DNA of 64,000 bases from Streptomyces sp. NRRL WC-3742 (GCF_000720635.1 NZ_JOCF01000002.1:124001-188000), one strand, 5' to 3'; shown: positions 8,402 through 18,235, counted from the stretch's first letter. Translations and numbers: made by a program. Notes: generated by a model not told the origin, from the sequence alone.

Positions 8402-8781
8402 GTCGCACTCCCCCCTGCCGCGGACGGGCCCTTCGCGTCGGCCCCGCCCCACAGCATCGATCGGACCTTGGAGAGGCGGCGTTCCGCCTCCGTCGCCACC
8501 GCCCGCAGCCGCTCCGCCTCCGAGGCCAGCGCCGCCCGGCCGGCGTCGGTCAGCGCATAGCTGCGCCGGGCCCGGCCGTCGACGACCTCCTCCGCGGCGA
8601 CCTCGATCAGGCCCTGCTGGAGCAGCCGGTCGAGGGCGCCGTACAGGGTGCCGGTGCGCATCTTCACCCGGCCGTCCGAGATCGCGGCGACCTCCTGGAT
8701 GAGCGCGTAGCCGTGTCTGGGGGCGTCGGCCAGGGCGGTGAGCAGCAGCAGCGTCGGCTCCTGCATGGAGCGTTCTGTCAT
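8398..8781 (-). CDS. PadR-family transcriptional regulator
   Basis: A 127-residue winged-helix regulator with the PadR signature: LLLLTALADAPRHGYAL, then MRTGTLYGALDRLLQQGLIE, then RRSYALTDAGRAAL, and a C-terminal dimerisation helix. I chose MTERSMQEPT over an upstream in-frame ATG because it matches family length. PadR proteins usually repress their own promoter and a neighbouring membrane protein; the overlapping membrane gene and the palindrome 11 bases upstream fit that. Confidence 0.9.
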   Translation of the reverse strand: MTERSMQEPTLLLLTALADAPRHGYALIQEVAAISDGRVKMRTGTLYGALDRLLQQGLIEVAAEEVVDGRARRSYALTDAGRAALASEAERLRAVATEAERRLSKVRSMLWGGADAKGPSAAGGSAT

Positions 8782-8791
8782 ACGACTACAT

Positions 8792-8810
8792 ATATCGCCG
8801 AACGGCATAT
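8792..8810. promoter_or_regulatory. Candidate PadR operator (ATAT-c-GCCG-AA-CGGC-ATAT)
   Basis: A near-perfect inverted repeat with one extra base in the left arm, 11 bases upstream of the PadR start, embedded in an unusually AT-rich patch. Its position would overlap the padR promoter and lies between padR and the divergent HD-hydrolase gene. Confidence 0.55.
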
Positions 8811-8846
8811 CTGTCCAGGGGTCCCCGCCCCGCGAACAATGAGCGC

Positions 8847-9470
8847 ATGACCGAGGACCTGCTCACCGCCTGGACCGCCCTGCTGACCCGCTGCGGCGCC
8901 GACGTCGACCCCGAGCCGTACGGGCGGGAGCTGCTGCGCCGCTGGTCCGAGCCGCAGCGCCGCTACCACGGCGTGGACCACCTGCGCGCCGTCCTGCGGC
9001 ACGTCGACGACCTCGCCGGTCACGCCGCCGACGCGGACGCCGTCCGTCTCGCCGCCTGGTTCCACGACGCCGTCCACCGGCCCGACCGCACCGAGAACGA
9101 GGAGCGCAGCGCCGCCCTGGCCCGCCGCGCGCTGACCGGGGCCGGCCTGCCCGCCGAACGCGTCGCCGAGGTCGAGCGCCTCGTCCTGCTCACCGTCACC
9201 CACGCCCCGGCCCCGGGCGACCGCGACGGCGAGGTGCTCTGCGACGCCGACCTCGCCGTCCTCGGCGGCTCCCCCGAGGCGTACGGGGCCTACGCGGCGG
9301 CCGTCCGCGAGGAGTACGGCTTCGTCCCCGAGCCGGACTTCCGCGCAGGGCGCGCGGCCGTCCTGCGCGCCCTCCTCGCACTTCCGGCGCTCTTCCGCAC
9401 CCCCGCCGCGAGCGCCCGCCTCGAGGAGCCCGCCCGCGCCAACCTCCAGCGGGAGTTGGCGACGCTCTAG
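8847..9470 (+). CDS. HD-domain metal-dependent phosphohydrolase
   Basis: A 207-residue protein with the HD-superfamily pattern: RRYHGVDHL (first His), AAWFHDAVH (the HD pair) and a later CDADLAVLGG (final Asp). It is likely a small nucleotide or phosphate-ester hydrolase; the substrate cannot be read from sequence. Its TAG stop overlaps the stop of the following convergent gene inside a CTAG palindrome. Confidence 0.85.
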   Translation: MTEDLLTAWTALLTRCGADVDPEPYGRELLRRWSEPQRRYHGVDHLRAVLRHVDDLAGHAADADAVRLAAWFHDAVHRPDRTENEERSAALARRALTGAGLPAERVAEVERLVLLTVTHAPAPGDRDGEVLCDADLAVLGGSPEAYGAYAAAVREEYGFVPEPDFRAGRAAVLRALLALPALFRTPAASARLEEPARANLQRELATL

Positions 9471-9823
9471 CGCAACTCGCCCACCGCGGCGACGGCTTCG
9501 CCCCGCTTGCCGCACACCCAGTGCGGCTCGGGGCCCAACTCCGGCTCCACGCCCAGCGCGTGGGGGTCCCCGTCCTCGGCGCAGACGGTGCACAGCGGCC
9601 ACCGCCCGTACGCCTCCAGCAGCGCGTCCTGCACGTCCTGGGCGACCAGCCCGAGCACGTACTCGGTGCCGTCCGGCCACTGCTCCAGCCACCACCGGCG
9701 GTGGGTCACGGCCTCCTCCACCAGCGAGACGACGGCGGCGTCCGCCACGTCCCGCGCGGTGAGGTCGGCCAGGATCAGGGCCCGCGCGTCGTGCAGGGCG
9801 GTCTCAATGTCGTCGGAAGCCAT
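9467..9823 (-). CDS. Conserved hypothetical protein
   Basis: A 118-residue acidic soluble protein. The N-terminal half is helical (IETALHDARALILADL), followed by a Trp-rich segment (RRWWLEQWPDG). The C-terminus holds a possible zinc site: LCTVCAEDGD and later HWVCGKRGE. I do not recognise the family. It is convergent with the HD hydrolase, with a 4-base overlap of stop codons. Confidence 0.6.
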   Translation of the reverse strand: MASDDIETALHDARALILADLTARDVADAAVVSLVEEAVTHRRWWLEQWPDGTEYVLGLVAQDVQDALLEAYGRWPLCTVCAEDGDPHALGVEPELGPEPHWVCGKRGEAVAAVGELR

Positions 9824-9864
9824 CCGCCCATTCTCCGCCCCAGGGCGGCAACCCCGAAAACGCC

Positions 9865-9897
9865 GCATGGGCGGCCCCCGAAGGGAACCGCCCACGC
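9865..9897 (-). terminator. groEL hairpin terminator
   Basis: GCATGGGCGG pairs with CCGCCCACGC (one mismatch), 29 bases after the groEL stop codon. Confidence 0.6.
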
Positions 9898-9925
9898 GAA
9901 CGAGGAATCAATCGATCCGTGAGGA

Positions 9926-11650
<1,725 letters not shown>

Positions 11651-11667
11651 TCACCGACCCGGTCCGC

Positions 11668-11712
11668 TTATCACTCTCAAGCTCTGAGTGCTAACGCCAA
11701 TGATTAGCACTC
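11668..11712 (-). promoter_or_regulatory. CIRCE (HrcA operator) with an additional third half-site
   Basis: Read on the groEL strand: GAGTGCTAA (11712-11704), nine bases, TTAGCACTC (11694-11686), nine bases, GAGTGATAA (11676-11668). The last two form a CIRCE element (TTAGCACTC-N9-GAGTGCTAA) with one mismatch. The first is an extra half-site at the same 9-base spacing in the reverse arrangement. Confidence 0.9.
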
Positions 11713-11802
11713 CGGGTGGTCGAGTGCAAGCCCAATGACCGACCCGCGAGCCCCCGCGGGCCCTTCGTCCGGCCGCCGACGATCCGCGTCCGGACATGCG
11801 AA

Positions 11803-11834
11803 CGGGCCCGTACGACTGTCGTCGTACGGGCCCG
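11803..11834 (-). terminator. Strong hairpin terminator of the cold-shock gene
   Basis: CGGGCCCGTACGAC pairs perfectly with GTCGTACGGGCCCG around a TGTC loop, 57 bases after the csp stop. Confidence 0.8.
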
Positions 11835-11890
11835 CCGAAGAGCGAGTGGTCACCAGCCGTGGGCCGCGACGAGCTCCTGGAGCCGGAAGG

Positions 11891-12094
11891 TCAGACCGCC
11901 GCGCGAACCATGTCCGCCTGCGGGCCCTTCTGTCCCTGGGAGATCTCGAACTCGACCCGCTGGCCCTCCTCGAGGGTGCGGTAGCCGTCCATCTGGATCG
12001 CGCTGTAGTGGACGAAGACGTCCGCACCACCGTCGACCGCGATGAAGCCGTAGCCCTTCTCCGCGTTGAACCACTTGACGGTGCCCTGAGCCAT
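11891..12094 (-). CDS. Cold-shock protein, CspA family
   Basis: A 67-residue single cold-shock domain. RNP1 is KGYGFIAV and RNP2 is VFVHYSAI, preceded by [11 protein letters not shown]. It binds single-stranded RNA/DNA and acts as an RNA chaperone. It matches the streptomycete major Csp size and is monocistronic, with its own terminator. A long gene-free region (~520 bases) lies upstream, as expected for a gene with a long 5' leader. Confidence 0.95.
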   Translation of the reverse strand: MAQGTVKWFNAEKGYGFIAVDGGADVFVHYSAIQMDGYRTLEEGQRVEFEISQGQKGPQADMVRAAV

Positions 12095-12614
12095 TCCGAA
12101 CTCCCCTAGTGCTGTGCTGGCCCTTCACGCGCCCGCAGGTCGCGGGCCCGGTTCTGGTAGGCCGGCCCGGGGAACCCCCCCTGGGCGCAGCCGCAGCCGC
12201 CGTGTACCGCCGGGCGAGGCGATTACGTCGACCGCGGCTGAATGTATCCGGATCGACGCCCTCTGCAACAGAGCCAATCGCCGGGAATTCCGACGCGGCG
12301 TCAAGGGACAATCCCGAACGAGCCGGGAGGAAATCGGCATTTCAGTCCGGGCATAGCGGACGAATTACCCCAATCCGCCGCCGGAATTCTGACATCTGCC
12401 TGACATGTTTCACGGCCCCTGCCCCGGGCCGGTCTCAGCGGCCGGACTCCGTCCGGCGAATCGGAAAAGGAACCTCGTTCCCAACCGAGCCACACTCTAC
12501 TCCCACTCGACCAGGAAATATTCCCGCCGAAATGCAAGCGGCCGTCCACACATGCGGAGAATCGAATTCCGCACGCGTGGACGGCCGTTTCGGGCCCGAT
12601 ACGACCCTCGCGGG
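12095..12614. other. Gene-free region between csp and metO
   Basis: About 520 bases, less GC-rich than the surroundings, with several AATTC/GAATT patches and no credible reading frame. It should hold the csp promoter and long 5' leader at its left end. The metO terminator is at its right end. I see no tRNA. Confidence 0.6.
12539..12587 (-). terminator. Hairpin terminator of the metM-metO operon
   Basis: CGGCCGTCCAC pairs with GTGGACGGCCG, with a second inner stem (GCGGA...TCCGC), 28 bases after the metO stop. Confidence 0.75.
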
Positions 12615-12893
12615 TCAGCAGCCCCCGGCGACCGCCGGAATGATCGAGATGCCGGCGCCGTCCTTGATCTCGGTCGCCAGGCCCTCGGCGAAACGCACGT
12701 CGTCGTCGTTCACGTACACGTTCACGAAACGGCGCAGCTTGCCGGTGTCGTCCAGGATGCGGGCCGCGATGCCCGCGTGGTTCTTCTCCAGGTCGGCGAT
12801 GACCTCGCCCAGGGTGGCACCCTCGGCGCTCACCTCGGCGGCGCCGCCGGTGTAGGTGCGCAGGATGGTGGGGATGCGGACGTTCGCGCTCAT
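12615..12893 (-). CDS. metO: Sulfur-carrier protein MetO (CysO/ThiS/MoaD-like)
   Basis: A 92-residue ubiquitin-like sulfur carrier very close to mycobacterial CysO (RIPTILRTYTGG, LRRFVNVYVNDDDVRF, SIIPAVAGG). The C-terminal Gly-Gly would be adenylated and thiocarboxylated to donate sulfur. It lies directly downstream of the threonine-synthase-like gene, 19 bases away, in one SAM-riboswitch-controlled operon. This is the arrangement reported for streptomycete metM-metO, in which MetO thiocarboxylate supplies sulfur for homocysteine. Unusually, a Cys follows the Gly-Gly, so processing before activation seems necessary. Confidence 0.85.
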   Translation of the reverse strand: MSANVRIPTILRTYTGGAAEVSAEGATLGEVIADLEKNHAGIAARILDDTGKLRRFVNVYVNDDDVRFAEGLATEIKDGAGISIIPAVAGGC

Positions 12894-12912
12894 GGCTCTC
12901 CTATCGGGTGGT

Positions 12913-14220
12913 TCAGGCGGACGCGAGGCCGGCGTCGCGGAAGGACGCCAGGGTGGGGCGGATGACGGCGGTCATCCCGGCGTCGGAGACGGCGTCCAGC
13001 GTCTTGAGGCCGTCGCCGGTGTTGATCGCGACGGTCTCCTTGGCCGGGTCCAGCTGCCCGCTCTCGACCAACTTCTTCAGCACGCCGACGGTCACGCCGC
13101 CCGCGGTCTCGGCGAAGATCCCCTCCGTACGGGCCAGCAGCCGGATCGCCTCCACGACCTCCGCGTCCGTCACGTCCTCGACGGCGCCGCCGGTGCGGCG
13201 GGCGATGTCCAGCACGTACGGGCCGTCCGCCGGGTTGCCGATGGCCAGCGACTTGGCGATGGTGTCCGGCTTGACCGGCCGGATCACGTCACGGCCGTCC
13301 TTGAACGCCGTGGACACCGGCGAGCAGCCCTCGGCCTGCGCACCGAAGATCCGGTACGGCCGGTCCTCCACGAGGCCCAGCTTGATCAGCTCCTGCAGCC
13401 CCTTGTCGATCTTCGTCAGCTGCGAGCCCGAGGCCACCGGGATCACGATCTGCTCCGGCAGCCGCCAGCCGAGCTGCTCGCAGATCTCGTACGCCAGCGT
13501 CTTGGACCCCTCGCCGTAGTACGGCCGCAGGTTGACGTTCACGAAGCCCCAGCCCTCGCCGGCCGGGTCCCCGATGAGCTCCGAGCAGAAACGGTTCACG
13601 TCGTCGTAGTTGCCCTCGATACCGACGAGCTCGCCGCCGTACACCCCGGCCATCACGACCTTGCCCTGCTCCAGGTCGTGCGGGATGAACACGCAGGACC
13701 GGAAGCCCGCCCGGGCCGCCGCCGCGCCCACCGCACCGGCCAGGTTGCCGGTCGAGGAGCAGGACAGCGTGGTGTACCCGAAGGCCCGCGCCGCCTCGAT
13801 CGCGCAGGCGACCACGCGGTCCTTGAACGAGTGCGTCGGGTTGCCGGAGTCGTCCTTGACGTGCAGCTGCGCGGTGAACCCGAGCTCGCGGCCCAGGTTG
13901 TCCGCCTTCACCAGCGGGGTCCACCCCGGGTTCAGGTTCGGCTTGGAGGCGACGTCGGCCGGAACCGGCAGCAGCGGCGCGTAGCGCCAGATGGACGTCG
14001 GCCCGGCCTCGATCCGCTTGCGCAGCTCCTCGGCGCCCTCGCTGCCGAACTCGTACGCGATCTCCAGCGGCCCGAAGCACTCCAGGCAGGCGAAGCTGGG
14101 GCCGAGCGGGAACCGGGTTCCGCACTCCCGACAGGACAGGGCGGCGGCGGGGCCGAGGTCCACGGTCGGGGACACATCCAGCCGAAGGCTGGGGGAGGGT
14201 GCGTCGATGTCGATGGCCAT
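12913..14220 (-). CDS. metM: Threonine-synthase-like PLP enzyme, probable MetM (O-phosphohomoserine to homocysteine)
   Basis: A 435-residue fold-type II PLP enzyme of the threonine synthase family. The PLP lysine is in THSFKDRVV; the glycine-rich phosphate loop is SSTGNLAGAVGAA, and SGSQL and NTGDGLKT are conserved. A short N-terminal Cys pair region (CRECGTRF, CLECFG) resembles a zinc ribbon. Annotation pipelines would call it ThrC. The SAM-I riboswitch and the co-transcribed sulfur carrier point instead to MetM, which in Streptomyces uses O-phospho-L-homoserine and MetO thiocarboxylate to make homocysteine. Residual threonine synthase activity cannot be excluded. Confidence 0.85.
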   Translation of the reverse strand: MAIDIDAPSPSLRLDVSPTVDLGPAAALSCRECGTRFPLGPSFACLECFGPLEIAYEFGSEGAEELRKRIEAGPTSIWRYAPLLPVPADVASKPNLNPGWTPLVKADNLGRELGFTAQLHVKDDSGNPTHSFKDRVVACAIEAARAFGYTTLSCSSTGNLAGAVGAAAARAGFRSCVFIPHDLEQGKVVMAGVYGGELVGIEGNYDDVNRFCSELIGDPAGEGWGFVNVNLRPYYGEGSKTLAYEICEQLGWRLPEQIVIPVASGSQLTKIDKGLQELIKLGLVEDRPYRIFGAQAEGCSPVSTAFKDGRDVIRPVKPDTIAKSLAIGNPADGPYVLDIARRTGGAVEDVTDAEVVEAIRLLARTEGIFAETAGGVTVGVLKKLVESGQLDPAKETVAINTGDGLKTLDAVSDAGMTAVIRPTLASFRDAGLASA

Positions 14221-14238
14221 GATGGCGGAGCCTCTCTC

Positions 14239-14370
14239 CTCATCTTCCCCGCGGCACGGTCGCGCCACAGGCCGGAATTGGCACCTGTCCCGCCGGGGCC
14301 TGTCGACGACAGCCGAGCGAGAAGGTTGCCGGGACGTCAACGGGCCGTTCCCTCAGTCCCTCTGGATGAG
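14239..14370 (-). ncRNA. SAM-I (S-box) riboswitch controlling metM-metO
   Basis: On the minus strand the conserved S-box blocks are present in order: CTCATCCAGAGGGACTGAGGGA, then ACGGCCC, GTCCCGGCAACC, GGTGCCAATTCC, and closing GGAAGATGAG pairing with the opening CTCATC. It ends 18 bases before the metM ATG, so occlusion of translation or premature termination by bound S-adenosylmethionine would both be possible. It indicates that the downstream operon serves methionine/SAM synthesis. Confidence 0.93.
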
Positions 14371-14531
14371 CTTGTGAAATTGTGGTGGTACTCGGGCGGT
14401 TACCCCGGTGTGCCAAGGTCCGACCGCCGTACGAAGACTGTATCCGAAGGCGTCAAACCCGAATGGGACTGTCCGCCACGCGAGATGACACGTCTCGACC
14501 TAGCCCGCCCGACCCCGCCGAGGAGAATCCC

Positions 14532-15536
14532 GTGCCCGCCGAACCGACCCCCGAGCTCCTCCCGCAGGCGGCGTCCTGGCTACGCCGGCGCTCCTGGGCC
14601 GCGTCGGACCGGCCGGCCCAGGACCTCCTGCGCGCCAAGGAGCGCACGGGCCACACCGTCAGCGTCGTCCTGCCCGCCCTCGACGAGGAGGCGACCGTCG
14701 GGGACATCGTCCGCACCATCCGCCGCGAACTGATGGACCGCCTCCCCCTCGTCGACGAACTCGTCGTCGTCGACTCGGGCTCCACCGACGCCACCGCCGC
14801 CGTCGCCGCCGAGGCCGGCGCCCGCGTCGAGCACCGCGACGCCATCCTCCCGCGCCTGCCCGCCGTCCCCGGCAAGGGCGAGGTCCTCTGGCGCTCCCTG
14901 CTCGTCACCCGCGGCGACCTCGTCTGCTTCATCGACGCCGACCTGCGCGAGTTCGACCCCGCCTTCGTCTCCGGCATCCTCGGCCCGCTGCTCACCGAGC
15001 CCGACATCCAGCTGGTCAAGGCCATGTACGACCGCCCCCTCGAGACGGAATCAGGTGCGATCGTCCCCGCCGGCGGCGGCCGCGTCACCGAACTCGTCGC
15101 CCGCCCGCTCCTCAACCTCCACTGGCCGGAACTCGCCGGTTTCGTCCAGCCCCTCGGCGGCGAGTACGCGGCCCGCCGCTCCCTGCTCGAACGCCTGCCC
15201 TTCCCCACCGGCTACGGCGTCGAACTCGGCCTCCTCGTCGACGCCCTCGAAACCGTCGGCCTCGACGCCCTCGCCCAGGTCGACGTCGGCGTCCGCCACC
15301 ACCGCCACCAGGACGGCCAGGCCCTCGGCCGGATGGCCGCCACCATCTACCGCACCGCCCTCGAACGCCTCGACCGCACCCACCGCCTCAAGGCCGGCGC
15401 CGACCTCGTCCGCCCCCTCCTCACCCAGTTCACCCGCTCCCCCGAAACGCGCGAATTCACCGCCCACACCCTCCCCGTCACCGCCCTCGAACGCCCCCCG
15501 ATGCACACGGTCCCCGAATACGCGACCCGCCACTGA
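14532..15536 (+). CDS. gpgS: Glucosyl-3-phosphoglycerate synthase (GT81)
   Basis: A 334-residue GT-A retaining glycosyltransferase. It has nucleotide-sugar motifs SVVLPALDEEATVG and VDSGSTDAT, the metal-binding DxD-type FIDADLR, and the acceptor region GGEYAARRS. Known GpgS transfers glucose from NDP-glucose to 3-phosphoglycerate, the first step towards glucosylglycerate and methylglucose polysaccharides. The GTG start at 14532 has GAGGAG six bases upstream; an upstream in-frame extension is unlikely. It lies 38 bases before otsA on the same strand, linking two stress-sugar pathways. Confidence 0.9.
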   Translation: MPAEPTPELLPQAASWLRRRSWAASDRPAQDLLRAKERTGHTVSVVLPALDEEATVGDIVRTIRRELMDRLPLVDELVVVDSGSTDATAAVAAEAGARVEHRDAILPRLPAVPGKGEVLWRSLLVTRGDLVCFIDADLREFDPAFVSGILGPLLTEPDIQLVKAMYDRPLETESGAIVPAGGGRVTELVARPLLNLHWPELAGFVQPLGGEYAARRSLLERLPFPTGYGVELGLLVDALETVGLDALAQVDVGVRHHRHQDGQALGRMAATIYRTALERLDRTHRLKAGADLVRPLLTQFTRSPETREFTAHTLPVTALERPPMHTVPEYATRH

Positions 15537-15574
15537 GGGGTTTGCGGCGCCCACCCCCCGGCAAGATGCCAACC

Positions 15575-17050
15575 ATGGGCGATCTCACGACCGAACGTTC
15601 GAGCGCGACCGGCACCGCCCCCGTCCTGGTGGCCTCCAACCGGGGCCCGGTGTCCTTCGGCACCGCGGACGACGGCACCCTGACCCTCCGCAGAGGCGGC
15701 GGCGGCCTGGTCTCCGGCCTCTCCGCCATCGACGACCCCAACGCCGTCTGGGTCTGCGCGGCCCTGAACGACGCCGACCGCCGAGCCGCCCGCGAAGCCC
15801 CCCACGGCCGCCTCGACCTCGCCGGCCACGACGTCGGCGGCCAGGCCGTCCGGATGCTCGACCTCGACCCCGAGACCTTCGCCCACGCCTACAACGGCGT
15901 CGCCAACTCCACCCTCTGGTTCGTCCACCACCTGCTGTACGCGACGCCCACCGCCCCCGCCTTCGACGCCGACTTCCGCACCCAGTGGGCCGACTACACC
16001 GCCTACAACACGGCCTTCGCCGAAGCCCTCGCCGCCGAAGCAGCCCCCTCGGCCGCCGTCCTCGTCCAGGACTACCACCTCTCCCTCACCCCGGCCCTCC
16101 TGCGCGCCGCCCGCCCCGACCTGCGCATCGGGCACTTCTCCCACACCCCCTGGGCCCCGCCCGAGTACTACCGGCTGCTCCCCGACGACGTCGCCGCGGC
16201 CGTCCTCACCGGCATCCTCGGCGCCGACCGCGCCGGCTTCCTCACCGAACGCTGGGCCCGCGCCTTCGCCGCCTGCTGCGAATCCGTCCTCGGCGCCACC
16301 GTCGACCACGAGGCCCTCACCGTCACCCACGACGGCCGCACCACCCACCTCGGCGTCCACGCCCTCGGTGCCGACGCCGACTTCCTCCGCGAACGCGCCC
16401 ACCGCCCCGACGTCGACGAACGCCTCGCGGCCCTGCGCGAGGCCGTCGGCGACCGCCGCACCGTCGTCCGCGTCGACCGCACCGAGCTGAGCAAGAACAT
16501 CGTCCGCGGCCTCCTGGCCTACCGGCACCTGCTCCGCACCCGCCCCGAATGGCAGGACCGGGTGGTCCACCTCGCCTTCGCGTACCCCTCCCGCACCGAC
16601 CTCGCCGAGTACCGCGACTACACCGCCGCCGTCCAGGCCCTGGCCGAGCAGATCAACGAGGAGTTCGCCACCCCCACCTGGCAGCCCCTGATCCTCCACG
16701 TCAACGACGACTTCCCCCGCAGCCTCGCCGCCTACCGCCTCGCCGACGTCGCCCTCGTGAACCCCATCCGCGACGGCATGAACCTCGTCGCCAAGGAGGT
16801 CCCCGTCGTCTCCGACCACGGCTGCGCCCTCGTCCTGTCCCGCGAGGCCGGCGCCCACGCCGAACTCAAGGACGACGCCCTCGTCGTCAACCCCTACGAC
16901 GTGATCGCCACCGCCGACGCCCTCCACGCCGCCCTCACCATGCCCCTCGAGGAACGCGCCGCCCGCAGCAAGCGCCTGGCCGACGCCGCCACCGCCCTCC
17001 CCCCGCAGCAGTGGTTCCTCGACCAGCTCAACGCCCTCCGAACTCCCTGA
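15575..17050 (+). CDS. otsA: Trehalose-6-phosphate synthase (GT20)
   Basis: A 491-residue GT20 enzyme. It has SNRGPVSF with the Gly-rich loop GGGGLVSGL (glucose-6-phosphate and UDP binding), VQDYHLSLTP, the Arg/Lys pair in VDRTELSKNI, and NPIRDGMNLVAKE near the C-terminus. It makes trehalose-6-phosphate from NDP-glucose and glucose-6-phosphate. The ATG at 15575 begins the conserved region at the usual distance. Its 3' end overlaps the convergent otsB by 23 bases. Confidence 0.93.
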   Translation: MGDLTTERSSATGTAPVLVASNRGPVSFGTADDGTLTLRRGGGGLVSGLSAIDDPNAVWVCAALNDADRRAAREAPHGRLDLAGHDVGGQAVRMLDLDPETFAHAYNGVANSTLWFVHHLLYATPTAPAFDADFRTQWADYTAYNTAFAEALAAEAAPSAAVLVQDYHLSLTPALLRAARPDLRIGHFSHTPWAPPEYYRLLPDDVAAAVLTGILGADRAGFLTERWARAFAACCESVLGATVDHEALTVTHDGRTTHLGVHALGADADFLRERAHRPDVDERLAALREAVGDRRTVVRVDRTELSKNIVRGLLAYRHLLRTRPEWQDRVVHLAFAYPSRTDLAEYRDYTAAVQALAEQINEEFATPTWQPLILHVNDDFPRSLAAYRLADVALVNPIRDGMNLVAKEVPVVSDHGCALVLSREAGAHAELKDDALVVNPYDVIATADALHAALTMPLEERAARSKRLADAATALPPQQWFLDQLNALRTP

Positions 17051-17870
17051 TCCGCTCCCCCAGCGCGCCCAGCAGCTCCACCACCCCCTCCGGCCCGGCC
17101 ACCACCACGTCCGCCCGCTCCGCCAGCTCCCGCACCGGCGCGTCCCCCACCGCCCCGGCGCACACCAGCACGCCCTTCAGCCCCTCCTCCCTCAACTTCT
17201 CCACCGCAGCGAACGCCGCCACGTCCCCCAGGTCGTCCCCCGCGTACAGCACCGACCGCGCCGCCCGCTCCCGCAGGAACCCCGTCAGCGCCGCCCCCTT
17301 GTCCACCCCCGGCGGCCGCAGCTCCAGCACCAGCCGCCCCGGCTCCACCACCAGCCCGCACTCCGCCGCCAGCTCCCCCACCGGCGCCCGCAGCAGCTCC
17401 AACGCTTCCTCCGGCGCAGCCGTCCGCCTGGTGTGCACGGCCACCGACCGCCCCTTGTCCTCCACCCACGTCCCCTCCGGCGCCCCCGCCCGCGCCAGCG
17501 CCCCGGGCAGCGCCGCCCTCGCCCGCTCCACGCCCGGATCAACCCCCGGCGCCGTCACCACACCCCCTTCCCACCGCTCCGCCCCGTAGTGCCCCAGCAC
17601 CACCAGCCCGGGCACCTGCTCCAGCCCCCCGTACTCCACCGCCAGCCCCGCCGGCCGCCCGGTCACCACCACCACGGCCCCCACCACCGGCGCCAGCTCC
17701 CGCAACACCCCCACCACCCCGGGATGCGCCCTGGCCGCACTCGGATCGGCCACGATCGGCGCCAACGTCCCGTCGAAGTCCAGCGCGATCACCGCCTCCC
17801 CCGGCGCCCCCACGATCGCCCGCATCCCGTCCCGCCCGGCCCCGGTCCCGACCTGCTCCTCGATATCCAT
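17028..17870 (-). CDS. otsB: Trehalose-6-phosphate phosphatase (HAD family)
   Basis: A 280-residue HAD hydrolase. Motif I is ALDFDGTLAPI (nucleophile and acid Asp), motif II is VVTGRP, a Lys-containing VDKGAALTGFL precedes motif III/IV YAGDDLGDVAAF. It removes phosphate from the OtsA product to give trehalose. It is encoded opposite to otsA with the two stops overlapping by 23 bases, so the mRNAs are complementary at their ends. The start is uncertain; ATG codons 12 bases and 42 bases upstream also fit. Confidence 0.9.
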   Translation of the reverse strand: MDIEEQVGTGAGRDGMRAIVGAPGEAVIALDFDGTLAPIVADPSAARAHPGVVGVLRELAPVVGAVVVVTGRPAGLAVEYGGLEQVPGLVVLGHYGAERWEGGVVTAPGVDPGVERARAALPGALARAGAPEGTWVEDKGRSVAVHTRRTAAPEEALELLRAPVGELAAECGLVVEPGRLVLELRPPGVDKGAALTGFLRERAARSVLYAGDDLGDVAAFAAVEKLREEGLKGVLVCAGAVGDAPVRELAERADVVVAGPEGVVELLGALGERIREFGGR

Positions 17871-17912
17871 ACCGAACCCCATACCCCCCGACCCCCACCC
17901 TCCGAACAGCAA

Positions 17913-17942
17913 CGGGCGCGCGGGCCGAAACCCGCGCGCCCG
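17913..17942 (-). terminator. Hairpin terminator of the DUF3263 gene
   Basis: CGGGCGCGCGGG pairs perfectly with CCCGCGCGCCCG around a 6-base loop, starting 16 bases after the stop codon. Confidence 0.75.
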
Positions 17943-17957
17943 AAAGACGCTCCGCCC

Positions 17958-18185
17958 TCAGCGGGCCCCCCGCCGAGCCTCCCGCACCCGCCGCAGCCGA
18001 TTCACCAGCACCGGAGCCGCCGCCAGGGCCTCCCCCCGGTCCAGCAACCCGTTCAGCAGCTGGTAGTACCGCGTGGGCGAGAGCCCCAGCTCCTCCCGGA
18101 TCGCCCGCTCCTTCGCCCCAGCCGTCCGCCACTGCCGCCCCTCCAGCGCCAGCACCGCCCGCTCCCGCTCACTCAGCTCACCCAC
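17958..18185 (-). CDS. DUF3263-family small helix-turn-helix-like protein
   Basis: A 75-residue basic protein matching DUF3263 throughout: ELSERERAVLALEGRQW, GAKERAIREELGLSPTRYYQLLN, then ALAAAPVLVNRLRR. The AIREELGLSPTRYYQLL segment reads as a helix-turn-helix, so it probably binds DNA, but no target is known. It starts with GTG, with GAGGAGG eight bases before. It lies just downstream of the sugar-binding lipoprotein gene on the same strand. Confidence 0.8.
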   Translation of the reverse strand: MGELSERERAVLALEGRQWRTAGAKERAIREELGLSPTRYYQLLNGLLDRGEALAAAPVLVNRLRRVREARRGAR

Positions 18186-18235
18186 GGACCACACCTCCTC
18201 GGAGAGGCCATTGTCCGGCGAGCCGACGACAGGTC

